A stretch of 64,000 bases of DNA, taken from assembly GCA_964368755.1 (NCBI GenBank), contig CAYJCR010000003.1:56247-120246 (forward strand). Direction: 5' to 3'. This document shows, piece by piece, positions 7,308 to 15,706 of the stretch. Under the pieces are notes generated by a model. It saw only the letters and a program-made list of their open reading frames with translations, did no database searches and had not been told where the DNA came from. The stretch's first letter is position 1. Each line of letters begins with the position of its first letter. The translations under genes were made by a program, and so were the position numbers. The stretch is from CALVZT01 sp964368755. Lineage in GTDB: Bacteria; Bacillota; Clostridia; Christensenellales; UBA1242.

Positions 7308-8744
7308 ATGGACAAAAATACTACACTTATTCAATTAGTAGATGATATACGTTCTGGCAAACTCAAAGCAGAGAATGCCGTGCAATATTATCTCAATAAT
7401 ATTTCCAAATCAAAAGAATTCAACGCTGTTGTTGAAGTCTTCGAAGATGCTATAGGCAAAGCCAAAGAGTTAGACCAAAGGATTGCTCGTGGAGAAAAAG
7501 TTGGAAAACTCGCTGGCGCTCCTATTATCATCAAAGACAATATGTTATATCGTGGCAAAAAAGCTTGTTGTGCTAGTAAGTTCTTGCAGGACTTTGTTAG
7601 CCCATACACAGCTACTACCGTTCAGCATATATTAGATGAAGATGCTATCATCATAGGCAGAGCCAATATGGATGAGTTCGCAATGGGAGGCTCCAACGAG
7701 TATTCTTGCTACGGACCTTGCCACAATTCTCGCAAACTCGGATATGTATCCGGAGGTAGTAGTGGTGGTAGTGCTTGTGCTGTTGGCGCAGATTTGTGTG
7801 TTGCAGCCCTAGGCTCAGATACAGGAGGTTCTGTAAGAGAACCAAGTGCATACAACGGTGTTGTTGGTATGAAACCAACATATGGCAGAAACTCTCGTTA
7901 TGGAATAGTTGCCTTCGCAAGTAGTTTAGACCAAGTAGGTCCTATCACAAAATGTGTCAAAGATAATGCTCTTCTACTTGAAGTATTGGCAGGTCAAGAC
8001 TCAAATGATGATACAACCCTAAGGGTACCTGTACCAAAGTTCAGTCAAGCGATCACAGGCTCTATTCAAGGTATGAAGATTGGACTCTGTCAACAAATAG
8101 CAGATATGTTCGCTGGCAATGAGTATGAAGCATTATATAACAAGATATATGCTTGGGCTCAGACTAATGGCGCAACAATCGTACCAGTAGATATCAAAAA
8201 TATTGAATTGTCACTTCCAACTTATTACATAATAGCTCCCGCTGAAGCTACTTCCAACCTAGGAAGATTCGATGGTATACGTTATACAACTCGTAGCAAC
8301 AAAGCAACTACAGTTGAAGAGATATATTCCAAGAGTAGGACTGAGGGCTTCGGCAAAGAAGTCAAACGTCGTATAATGCTTGGCAACTTTGTTCTTAGTA
8401 GTGGATACTTTGACGCATATTATAACAAAGCGAAAGCTGTCCAAAAGAATATCTCAGATGACTTTGAGCATGCATTCACACAATGTGATGTATTGCTTAT
8501 GCCAACTACAGCTGGCGAAGCATTCAAGATAGGTTCTAAGAGTACAGATCCAGTTGAGATGTACCTCGTAGACTTATTCACAGTACCTAGCAATATCGCT
8601 GGTGTCCCAGCAATGTCCGTGCCATGTGGCTTGGGCAAGACAGGGCTTCCACTTGGACTACAAATATATGCAAAGAAAGAGAACGAAGGTGCTATATACA
8701 ACTTCGCAGATTACTTTGAAGTCAACTACAAGGAGGGCAAATAA
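7308..8744 (+). CDS. gatA: Asp/Glu-tRNA(Asn/Gln) amidotransferase subunit A
   Basis: 478 residues, full-length for GatA. This amidase-signature enzyme frees ammonia from glutamine and passes it to GatB. The Ser-Ser-Lys triad is visible: Lys in APIIIKDNM (near 74), the first Ser in VSGGSSGGSA (near 150), and the nucleophilic Ser in GSDTGGSVREP (near 174). The MDEFAMGGSNEYS loop typical of GatA precedes it. AAGGAG precedes the ATG. Middle gene of the aspS-gatCAB operon. Confidence 0.97.
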   Translation: MDKNTTLIQLVDDIRSGKLKAENAVQYYLNNISKSKEFNAVVEVFEDAIGKAKELDQRIARGEKVGKLAGAPIIIKDNMLYRGKKACCASKFLQDFVSPYTATTVQHILDEDAIIIGRANMDEFAMGGSNEYSCYGPCHNSRKLGYVSGGSSGGSACAVGADLCVAALGSDTGGSVREPSAYNGVVGMKPTYGRNSRYGIVAFASSLDQVGPITKCVKDNALLLEVLAGQDSNDDTTLRVPVPKFSQAITGSIQGMKIGLCQQIADMFAGNEYEALYNKIYAWAQTNGATIVPVDIKNIELSLPTYYIIAPAEATSNLGRFDGIRYTTRSNKATTVEEIYSKSRTEGFGKEVKRRIMLGNFVLSSGYFDAYYNKAKAVQKNISDDFEHAFTQCDVLLMPTTAGEAFKIGSKSTDPVEMYLVDLFTVPSNIAGVPAMSVPCGLGKTGLPLGLQIYAKKENEGAIYNFADYFEVNYKEGK

Positions 8745-8745
8745 T

Positions 8746-10167
8746 ATGGATTATGATGTATTCATTGGCCTAGAGATCCACGTAGAACAGAAGACTAACA
8801 CAAAGATATTCTGTAGTTGTCGCAATGCTTTTGGCTCAGAGCCAAATACAAATTGTTGTCCAGTATGTCTTGGACTACCAGGGGCTCTACCTATTATCAA
8901 TCAACAAGCAGTTCGCAATACTATTAAGGCAGGGCTTGCCCTAGGTTGCGAGATCAATGATATAGCAGTTTTTGAGAGAAAAAATTATTTCTATCCAGAC
9001 CTTGCTAAGACATATCAGATAAGCCAACTAGTCAAGCCAATATGCTTGGGTGGTGGTGTTCAACTTGACAATGGCAAGTTTGTCAAACTCAATCGTATCC
9101 ACTTGGAAGAAGACGCTGGCAAGCTTATCCACGTCAACGAAAAAGTTGGCTCACTTATCGACTTCAACAGAGCCGGAGTACCTCTTATGGAGATCGTAAC
9201 TGAAGGCCTTATCTCTCCTATGGAGAATGCCGATGAAGTAGTTGAGTTCGTAACCAAACTTCGCAATACTATTATCTATACTGGCGTTGCCGAGTGTAAG
9301 ATGGAAGAAGGTGGAATGAGGGTCGACGTTAACTTGTCGGTTAGACCAAAAGGTTCTACTGAATACGGTACACGTACGGAGATGAAAAATCTCAATAGCT
9401 ATAAGTTGATAACCAAAGCAATCTCATATGAGATGGCAAGACAGATAGCCGTTATCGAAGCAGGTGGCAAAGTAACACAAGAGACTCGTAGATGGAATGA
9501 TGCTCTTGAGCAGACAGAATCTTTGCGAAGCAAAGAAGATAGTCAAGATTATCGTTACTTCCCTGACCCAGATATCTTGGCAATTTCTATCGATAGATAT
9601 GAAGTCAAACGTATTCAAGGCACACTTCCTATTCTACCTGAAAGACTTAGGAAGATATTCAAAGAAGAATATGGTTTGCCAGAATATGATATAGAAGTAA
9701 TACTCAAAGATAAGGATACAAGCAAGTTCTACACTGATTGTGTCGAATTGTTCAACGAACCAAAAACTATCAGCAACTGGCTTATGACCAACGTTATGGC
9801 CAAAGTCAAAGAAGGCATAACCGGCGAGATAGAGATAAGTCCAAAGCAATTCACTGACATAATATCTATGACAACTGCAAGGAAAATATCTAAGCAGAAT
9901 GCTATGGAGATATTTTCACAAGTCTGGGGTACAACTCAAGACGTCCCTTCTCTTGCCAAATCTCTTGGTATGCTCAATGATATGTCTTCTGATGAGTTGT
10001 ATAAGATAATTGACGATATCCTTGTTGCCAATCCACAAGCTGTAAATCAATATGCAACTGATGGAGACAAGATACTCAACTTCCTTACTGGTCAAACAAT
10101 GCGTATGACCAAAGGCAAAGCTGATAGCAAACTTGTAAGGGATTACTTATTGACAAAACTCAAATAA
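8746..10167 (+). CDS. gatB: Asp/Glu-tRNA(Asn/Gln) amidotransferase subunit B
   Basis: 473 residues. GatB binds the mischarged tRNA, phosphorylates the Asp or Glu side chain with ATP and amidates it. The GLEIHVEQKT start, FSCRN-like CSCRNAFG, CPVCLGLPG zinc-site region, RIHLEEDAGKL and DFNRAGVPLMEIVTE motifs are all present. A C-terminal helical/YqeY-like tail binds tRNA. I chose ATG 8746, just after the gatA stop and with AAGGAGGG upstream, over an in-frame ATG 144 bases earlier inside gatA. Last gene of the operon, closed by a strong terminator. Confidence 0.97.
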   Translation: MDYDVFIGLEIHVEQKTNTKIFCSCRNAFGSEPNTNCCPVCLGLPGALPIINQQAVRNTIKAGLALGCEINDIAVFERKNYFYPDLAKTYQISQLVKPICLGGGVQLDNGKFVKLNRIHLEEDAGKLIHVNEKVGSLIDFNRAGVPLMEIVTEGLISPMENADEVVEFVTKLRNTIIYTGVAECKMEEGGMRVDVNLSVRPKGSTEYGTRTEMKNLNSYKLITKAISYEMARQIAVIEAGGKVTQETRRWNDALEQTESLRSKEDSQDYRYFPDPDILAISIDRYEVKRIQGTLPILPERLRKIFKEEYGLPEYDIEVILKDKDTSKFYTDCVELFNEPKTISNWLMTNVMAKVKEGITGEIEISPKQFTDIISMTTARKISKQNAMEIFSQVWGTTQDVPSLAKSLGMLNDMSSDELYKIIDDILVANPQAVNQYATDGDKILNFLTGQTMRMTKGKADSKLVRDYLLTKLK

Positions 10168-10174
10168 GAATAAC

Positions 10175-10210
10175 AAAAAAGAACTGTTATAAATACAGTT
10201 CTTTTTTTTT
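10175..10210. terminator. Bidirectional terminator between gatB and the kinase-like gene
   Basis: 13-bp stem (10175-10187 with 10195-10207, core AAGAACTGT/ACAGTTCTT), 7-base loop, with A tract on one side and T tract on the other. It serves both convergent transcripts. Confidence 0.9.
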
Positions 10211-10216
10211 CATCAA

Positions 10217-11794
10217 TTATTCGGTTGGATTGTCTTCTACGTGTAGAATAAGATGTTGCTTTATCTCACGGATATTGTCTAGTTCGCTTTCAAGTTCTAG
10301 CCCCTCCACAGTCTTATCAAATAGTTCTTTATCGTCCTGCTCCAATGCAAGCAATCCATCCATAACACCTAGATATGTATTGACATTGAGTACTTCTTCT
10401 GCCCAATCAGGCGCTAACTTAACATTGACTCCCAAAGCATCATACAAGATATTGTTTACAATAGAATACCGATCAATAAAGTTTCTCATAGATTCAACAC
10501 TACTATTGCGAGATTTTCCAAACTCACGCACTTGGTTTATCAGACTTCTATTCAAAGCCACCGCTTGCTCTAAAACACTTTGTTCGTCCTCTCCAAAAGA
10601 GTTGGATATAAACAAGTCATCGGACAAAGGCTTAGATCCACTTCGTTTTTCTTCGCCTTCTTTTGACATATATGTCTGATGTTGAAAGTTCATTGTATCA
10701 TCACTTGCAAGAAGTTTCTTGTCTTCCAACCTGCCATACCACAAGTTAATGCCATCTGTACCAACTGTGGCATTCAATGTTATAGGAGTATTGGTATTAA
10801 AAGCATTAGTCATATGTTCGATTAGAGCAAAATATCTTGAATTAACAATAGGTCCACCATCAAATCTCATATACTTGTCATACTGATATTGCATGGTCTT
10901 AGTCATTATCAAATGTTCAGCAATTTCGCCATTCGGAACAATATATCTGCTCCCAGAAGGCTGAAGATTGGTATTGTTAAGAACGTGCTTTGGAAAAGCA
11001 TTAAAATCATGTACCCAACAATATAATCTATTGTTACTACTTGCTGATTTATTAACCGTATCTGGATATGGCAAGAACACAAAAGTATCTCCAGGAACTG
11101 CCACCTTCTCTCTTGCTTGAATTATTCTGCTTTGTCGTGCTAGAGCATAAGACTCCTCGCCCTTAGATGTCATAATACTGGTTATTGATTGTCTATCTTG
11201 AGGACCTATTACTCCGAATTTAACCAAGGCTTCATCAAAGTCTTTATCGAACTTGTCTGTGTAATCATTCTCGATAACCACATTCACATAATTTGATATG
11301 CCGTCAAAACTTTTGTTTTGTTCATCGATTTTTGCAATTCTTTTTTCTATCTCTTGTGGAGTTCGTCCTTGTGCAATCATCATCTGGCGAGTCTTGTCTT
11401 TGCTACTTGCTACCGCTCTAATCACTATACACTCAGGGTACAGTTCTTTTGTCTTTTTGATAGCATCTATATCTGTAAGTATTACAGAAACATTAAGTCC
11501 CATAGAAAGAAAACCTTCTATATAATCAGCATCTACCCAATACTCGTGGTCGTTGAAGTTGTATGAGATGGTGTTGTGATCTTTGTGCTTATAATAATAC
11601 CCTGGTTTTGCACTCATATCTTCAATGTCCGTTTTTCGCTCTTCTCTATCGGTATCTTTGGCTATGTGTGTGATTAAAGGATGCCTCATTCTGCTCTTAC
11701 CACTTCCGCTTGAACCAAGCAAAACCACTAACTTACCCCTTTGGGCAGTTACTCTTGCATCGTTTGGTATCTTTAATTTTTCTTTGTTAGCCAA
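10217..11794 (-). CDS. Guanylate-kinase-like P-loop domain fused to an unknown C-terminal domain (525 aa)
   Basis: The N-terminal 190 or so residues resemble guanylate kinase. There is a Walker A GSSGSGKS (27-34), a glycine/tyrosine-rich segment around KPGYYYKHKDH where GMP kinases bind GMP, and a helical lid with the R-x-x-P-E-I-x-x-R-I pattern (RTPQEIEKRI). The remaining 330 residues match nothing I recognise. They look soluble, with a beta-rich part (about 220-390) and a helical acidic end. Real GMP kinases are about 200 residues, so this is probably not the housekeeping enzyme. The TTG start is supported by AGGGGGAAA upstream. It is monocistronic, downstream of spoIIE on the same strand. 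Confidence 0.8.
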   Translation of the reverse strand: MANKEKLKIPNDARVTAQRGKLVVLLGSSGSGKSRMRHPLITHIAKDTDREERKTDIEDMSAKPGYYYKHKDHNTISYNFNDHEYWVDADYIEGFLSMGLNVSVILTDIDAIKKTKELYPECIVIRAVASSKDKTRQMMIAQGRTPQEIEKRIAKIDEQNKSFDGISNYVNVVIENDYTDKFDKDFDEALVKFGVIGPQDRQSITSIMTSKGEESYALARQSRIIQAREKVAVPGDTFVFLPYPDTVNKSASSNNRLYCWVHDFNAFPKHVLNNTNLQPSGSRYIVPNGEIAEHLIMTKTMQYQYDKYMRFDGGPIVNSRYFALIEHMTNAFNTNTPITLNATVGTDGINLWYGRLEDKKLLASDDTMNFQHQTYMSKEGEEKRSGSKPLSDDLFISNSFGEDEQSVLEQAVALNRSLINQVREFGKSRNSSVESMRNFIDRYSIVNNILYDALGVNVKLAPDWAEEVLNVNTYLGVMDGLLALEQDDKELFDKTVEGLELESELDNIREIKQHLILHVEDNPTE

Positions 11795-11861
11795 AAAATG
11801 TTTCCCCCTATTTTTTTATTATATATATTATATCATATAATAGCAAATATTGCAAGAAGGG

Positions 11862-13906
11862 TTAGAACACCTTGGCAACAAGTATTGTCATATCATCTTT
11901 GGGCAAGCCACTGTTGAGTTCGATTGCACGAGCCAAAACTTGCTCTGCTAAGAACTGTGGGTTAAGAGTATTGATATTGTTGACAAAATCCGATAGTGAT
12001 TGTATTTCGCCAAAAGCATCTTGTATTCCATCGCTATATAAGACTATCATATCTCCCTTATCAACAACTGACTTAGTTATCTTAGGGCTTACTTTGTCAA
12101 GCATTCCAATAGGCAAGGCCCCACTTGGTATGGTTGTAACAGTATCGGAGTGTTTGATAAGACCTTCACAACTTCCAAGTTTGATAAAATCTGCTACTGC
12201 ACTACTTAGATCAAGAACACATATGTCAAGAGTTGCAAATCTATCTACCGACTGCAAAGCAAGAAGTTTGTTGACACTACTCAAGATAATCTCGCTATCG
12301 AAGTCGGCTTTGTAAAAATCTTCAACAAGACTAATTGTTAGATTGCTAATTCTTTCGGCCTCTTCGCCACTACCCATTCCATCACAAATCCCAAGCATAT
12401 ATTTGGTATCGGTGATTTTGGTAAGAGTATGGCTGTCTCCACTTAACTCGCAATTGTTTTTGTTGGCTCTAGCAAGCCCAAGCAGAATATTATATTTGGG
12501 TGCAGTCTTATATACAATAGTAGACAGCCCCGAACTTGTTGATGGCGATACATCATCTATAACCATCTTTTGATGACAGACATTCTCCACAGTCTGCATT
12601 ATGATAGGCTTGTTAGCATCACTATTCCTTATCACAATACTTACTACCGTTACTTCGTTGCTTTGTTCGTAGACAGCAACTTCTTTGCATATTATATTCT
12701 TATACACAAGCTCTTCGATAATCTTATCTTCCAAGGCTTTGTCAAAAGTTATTGTTCTATCAAGTTCGTGAGAAATCTTATTCATAATCTTACTCACTCC
12801 GCATAATTGATCTGCAATAAGTATCTTACTATTGTCGAGATTGCCGACCATCTTGGTATACTGCGAATATTGATATATGAGAGAATTGACAAGACTTACA
12901 AATTGATTTGTTCTTGTACATTTGGTAGAAAGAAAGGGTGGAATATCTAGCAAGGTAATCTTGCCTTTTTCGAACCCAATATTGAATATTTCATCTATAC
13001 ATTCTCGCATTTGTTCGCCATTGGCACGCAAACAATACTTGTGCTCTTTGCAGTCGGCACAACAGCCTGAGATAAGTTCTGCGCTCAGCATTTTTTTCGC
13101 TTCCTCTATCGGCAATACTCCTTTGACAAATTGCCTATATACTTTGTCCATCTCGTAGAATACTTCTGACACCTCTAGAAGCTTGCGTGAGACAAGCATA
13201 TTATTTTGATTATAAACATTCTTGACTGTACTGCTTTCTGAGAGATTAAAACAACTGCTGAGTCTTGCAAGCCATGCCGATGGCAAAAAGATATATATAA
13301 GACAACCGATAAGTGTGCTTATGGCATAAAAAACATTGTATTCTCCAAATACTTCAAAGTACATACCGAATAGTATCTCTACAATGATGACAGACAGTGT
13401 ACTATATATTCTATTGGTGGTCCTAAATACGCTTGCTAGCATTCCCATAAAGGCAAAGCAAGCAATATATGCAACACTCCCGTTGCCAAAAGCCACTCCC
13501 AAACCAAACACAAGCCCTGCCCCAATTGCAAAAGTTGGAGCAATAGATGACAAAATCAATACAGTTATAACAGCAATTATCTTAGATAGTTCTATCCCAA
13601 ATACTGCTAGATATGATAGTCCACAAAATACACCTGCAATCATTACCCCAAGGCACACCANNNNNNNNNNNNNNNNNNNNNNNNNNNNNNNNNNNNNNNN
13701 NNNNNNNNNNNNNNNNNNNNNNNNNNNNNNNNNNNNNNNNNNNNNNNNNNNNNNNNNNNNACATATATCCCGAACCAAAAAGGAAGTAACGAGTTGATCT
13801 TGGCGATACCACCTAGATAAAAGATACCAAATACCATTGCGTATTTGAATATTTCCCAAAACCACTCCTTACTCCTAGCCTTTGTCAAAGCTTTTGTTCT
13901 CTGCAT
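11862..13906 (-). CDS. spoIIE: Stage II sporulation protein E (PP2C phosphatase), interrupted by assembly gap
   Basis: SpoIIE dephosphorylates SpoIIAA to activate sigma-F in the forespore and acts at the polar septum. The N-terminus holds membrane helices on both sides of the N block. The central domain has the typical cysteine segment (CCADCKEHKYCLR). The C-terminal PP2C domain shows DSHT, GICDGMGSGEEAE, SGALPIGM and LYSDGIQDAFGE. ATG 13906 has AGGAG six bases away and is preferred over an earlier TTG. The 100 N are a placeholder, so the length and reading frame across them are arbitrary, but both flanks read as one SpoIIE. Its presence implies sporulation capacity. Confidence 0.92.
13661..13760. 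other. Assembly gap 1 (100 N) inside spoIIE
   Basis: The contig ends flanking this gap share no overlap, so bases are missing, probably part of the SpoIIE membrane domain. The true size is unknown. Confidence 0.95.
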
Positions 13907-13970
13907 ACCCAACTCCTAAATATAAGATACTTACATTGTATACGAGCAGAGTCCGAACAATATGGCTGTT

Positions 13971-13979
13971 TTTGACAAA
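13971..13979 (-). promoter_or_regulatory. Possible Spo0A box upstream of spoIIE
   Basis: TTTGTCAAA on the minus strand fits the 0A-box consensus (TTTGTCRAA) and lies 65 bases before the spoIIE ATG. A TACAAT (13935-13940) could be the -10 element. In Bacillus, spoIIE is activated by Spo0A~P. Such short AT-rich matches also arise by chance. Confidence 0.35.
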
Positions 13980-14094
13980 AATTAGCATATATGTAGGTAT
14001 TTGTATGCTGCAAGTATTAGGATAGAAATTATTAATCACTTATTGATTGAATAAGTACAATCATAAAAAATATTAACTATTCCTATATATACAT

Positions 14095-14377
14095 TTATGC
14101 ATACTTTTGCATATCTCATTGTTCAAAGTAAATTTTTTATATTTAATGAAAAAGTTGTCCACAACTTTTATCCACAATTGACAATTTTGAAGAAGCAAAT
14201 ATGGGTCACAACAAATAATTTATGACACACGATTGTGGATAACTTTGATTTTTTTGTGGAAAAGTGGATAACTTTTTCTTTCAAATGTGTATTTATGCAC
14301 GAATTTGCATAAAAATTGGCGATATTCATAATTATTAGCCAAAATGAATAAAAATCGACCTGTGCATAGGTGGATAA
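14095..14377. promoter_or_regulatory. DnaA-box cluster in the spoIIE-queH intergenic region
   Basis: The 591-base noncoding stretch 13907-14497 holds two perfect DnaA boxes, TTATCCACA at 14168-14176 (+) and 14234-14242 (-). Seven more sites match TTATNCACA with one mismatch: 14095, 14155 and 14293 on (+); 14255, 14263, 14361 and 14369 on (-). The 12-mer GTGGATAACTTT occurs three times. The region is strongly AT-rich and lies between divergent genes. It could be an origin, a DnaA-titrating site or a DnaA-controlled promoter region. Confidence 0.75.
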
Positions 14378-14462
14378 CTTTTTGTATAAAACTCTTGACA
14401 CAATATTTTGAAAGAATATGGGTGTTATTACAAAATATTGTTGGAGACAATGGTGGATTAAA

Positions 14463-14491
14463 TTGTCTATATTGCTAAATAATGATACAAT
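14463..14491 (+). promoter_or_regulatory. Promoter placed for a leaderless transcript (queH)
   Basis: TTGTCT (14463-14468), 17-base spacer, TACAAT (14486-14491), six bases, then ATG 14498. There is no Shine-Dalgarno site between promoter and start. Confidence 0.6.
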
Positions 14492-14497
14492 GATAGT

Positions 14498-15121
14498 ATG
14501 AACAAAATGAATTATGACAACCTATATAATATGATGCTATCAACGATACCCAAAGGCACAAAACTGCTTTTGCATTGTTGTTGTGCACCCTGCTCTACTG
14601 CCTGTCTTGAAAGGCTAGGGGAACATTTTGATATCACTCTATACTACTACAACCCTTGCATTATGCCAGAGAGTGAATACACAAAGCGTGCCAATGAGTT
14701 AATCAAACTCACCGACCTTATCAATAACAATAAGACCGTAATACAACATATTCAACCAATTAAGCTTGTAATAGAAGCCTATGACAATAAGCCATATTTG
14801 TCCAAAATCCTTGGTCACGAGCTTGATCCAGAAGGTGGAGAAAGGTGTTCGATATGTTTTGCAGATAGGTTTAATAAGTCTCATGATTTTGCTTTGACAA
14901 ACCACTTTCCATATTTTTGTTCAACACTTACTGTCAGCCCTCACAAAAATAGCGAAACAATCAACACAATTGGTATGTCTATTGGCACAGATGAAGCCAA
15001 GTGGTTGCCAACCGATTTCAAAAAAAATAATGGATACTTACGTAGTATAGAACTAAGCCGTATGTACAATTTGTATAGACAAGACTTTTGCGGTTGCGCC
15101 TATTCTCATTATGACCGTTGA
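14498..15121 (+). CDS. queH: Epoxyqueuosine reductase QueH
   Basis: 207 residues of the QueH (formerly DUF208) family, which performs the last step of queuosine synthesis by reducing epoxyqueuosine in tRNA. Diagnostic features are HCCCAPCS (Cys27, 28, 29 and 32), the downstream RCSICFADRF pair, and YRQDFCGCAYS near the C-terminus. These cysteines hold the iron-sulfur and metal sites. The first ATG is chosen because the promoter -10 box ends six bases before it, with no ribosome binding site. A Nudix gene follows 21 bases later and may be co-transcribed. No other queuosine genes are in the window. Confidence 0.9.
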   Translation: MNKMNYDNLYNMMLSTIPKGTKLLLHCCCAPCSTACLERLGEHFDITLYYYNPCIMPESEYTKRANELIKLTDLINNNKTVIQHIQPIKLVIEAYDNKPYLSKILGHELDPEGGERCSICFADRFNKSHDFALTNHFPYFCSTLTVSPHKNSETINTIGMSIGTDEAKWLPTDFKKNNGYLRSIELSRMYNLYRQDFCGCAYSHYDR

Positions 15122-15142
15122 AGATATACAAAGGACTATGAT

Positions 15143-15628
15143 ATGGAAATATTGGAACTATATAATGATAACAATCAACCTTCAGGTAAGACAATCGTAA
15201 GAGGAGAAAAAAATATTCCTGACGGATTGAAAGTTTTATTATCAACCATTTGGATAAAAAATGATAATAAGTATTTGTTACAGAAATGTTCTGTACAAAA
15301 AGGTGGAGAATACGCTGTTACTGGTGGGCATGTACCATTGGGGCAAACAAGTCGTTCACAAGCATCAATAGAGGCTAAGGAAGAACTTGGCATTGATATC
15401 AAAGATAGCGATTTGTCATACCTTGGATGCATTATGACTCCAAGAGCAATATTCGACGCATACCTATATACTAATACTGTTGATATCTCACTCATCGCTC
15501 TACAACAAGAAGAAGTAGAAAGTGTATTTTGGGCAACAGATGAAGACATCGCCACAATGATAGACTTAGGTACTATTCGAAAATCAACGGAGATGCAATA
15601 TAAAAAACTTTTAACAAGCAATATATAA
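15143..15628 (+). CDS. Nudix hydrolase family protein
   Basis: 161 residues. The Nudix box lies in GHVPLGQTSRSQASIEAKEE and continues LGI. Compared with G-x5-E-x7-R-E-U-x-E-E-x-G-U, the first Glu is Gln and the Arg is Ile. The E-x-x-E-E metal-binding core is intact. It probably hydrolyses a nucleoside diphosphate derivative, possibly of the isopentenyl-diphosphate isomerase-like branch that also has relaxed boxes; substrate unknown. AAAGGA lies upstream of the ATG. It follows queH closely on the same strand. Confidence 0.8.
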   Translation: MEILELYNDNNQPSGKTIVRGEKNIPDGLKVLLSTIWIKNDNKYLLQKCSVQKGGEYAVTGGHVPLGQTSRSQASIEAKEELGIDIKDSDLSYLGCIMTPRAIFDAYLYTNTVDISLIALQQEEVESVFWATDEDIATMIDLGTIRKSTEMQYKKLLTSNI

Positions 15629-15706
15629 AGACTGTTTGTGCCTTGCAAGAATAAATATAATCAACTATCACATACTAACACAGAATAATAATATCGAGGT
15701 AAAAGT

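Noticed and set aside
8602..8745. N-terminal extension of gatB
   Set aside because: It lies inside gatA in another frame; ATG 8746 has AAGGAGGG and matches the family N-terminus.
14095..14377. Calling the DnaA-box cluster oriC outright
   Set aside because: Gene orientation from 17 to 64 kb and the recF-gyrB-gyrA position favour an origin to the right; GC skew cannot be computed here.
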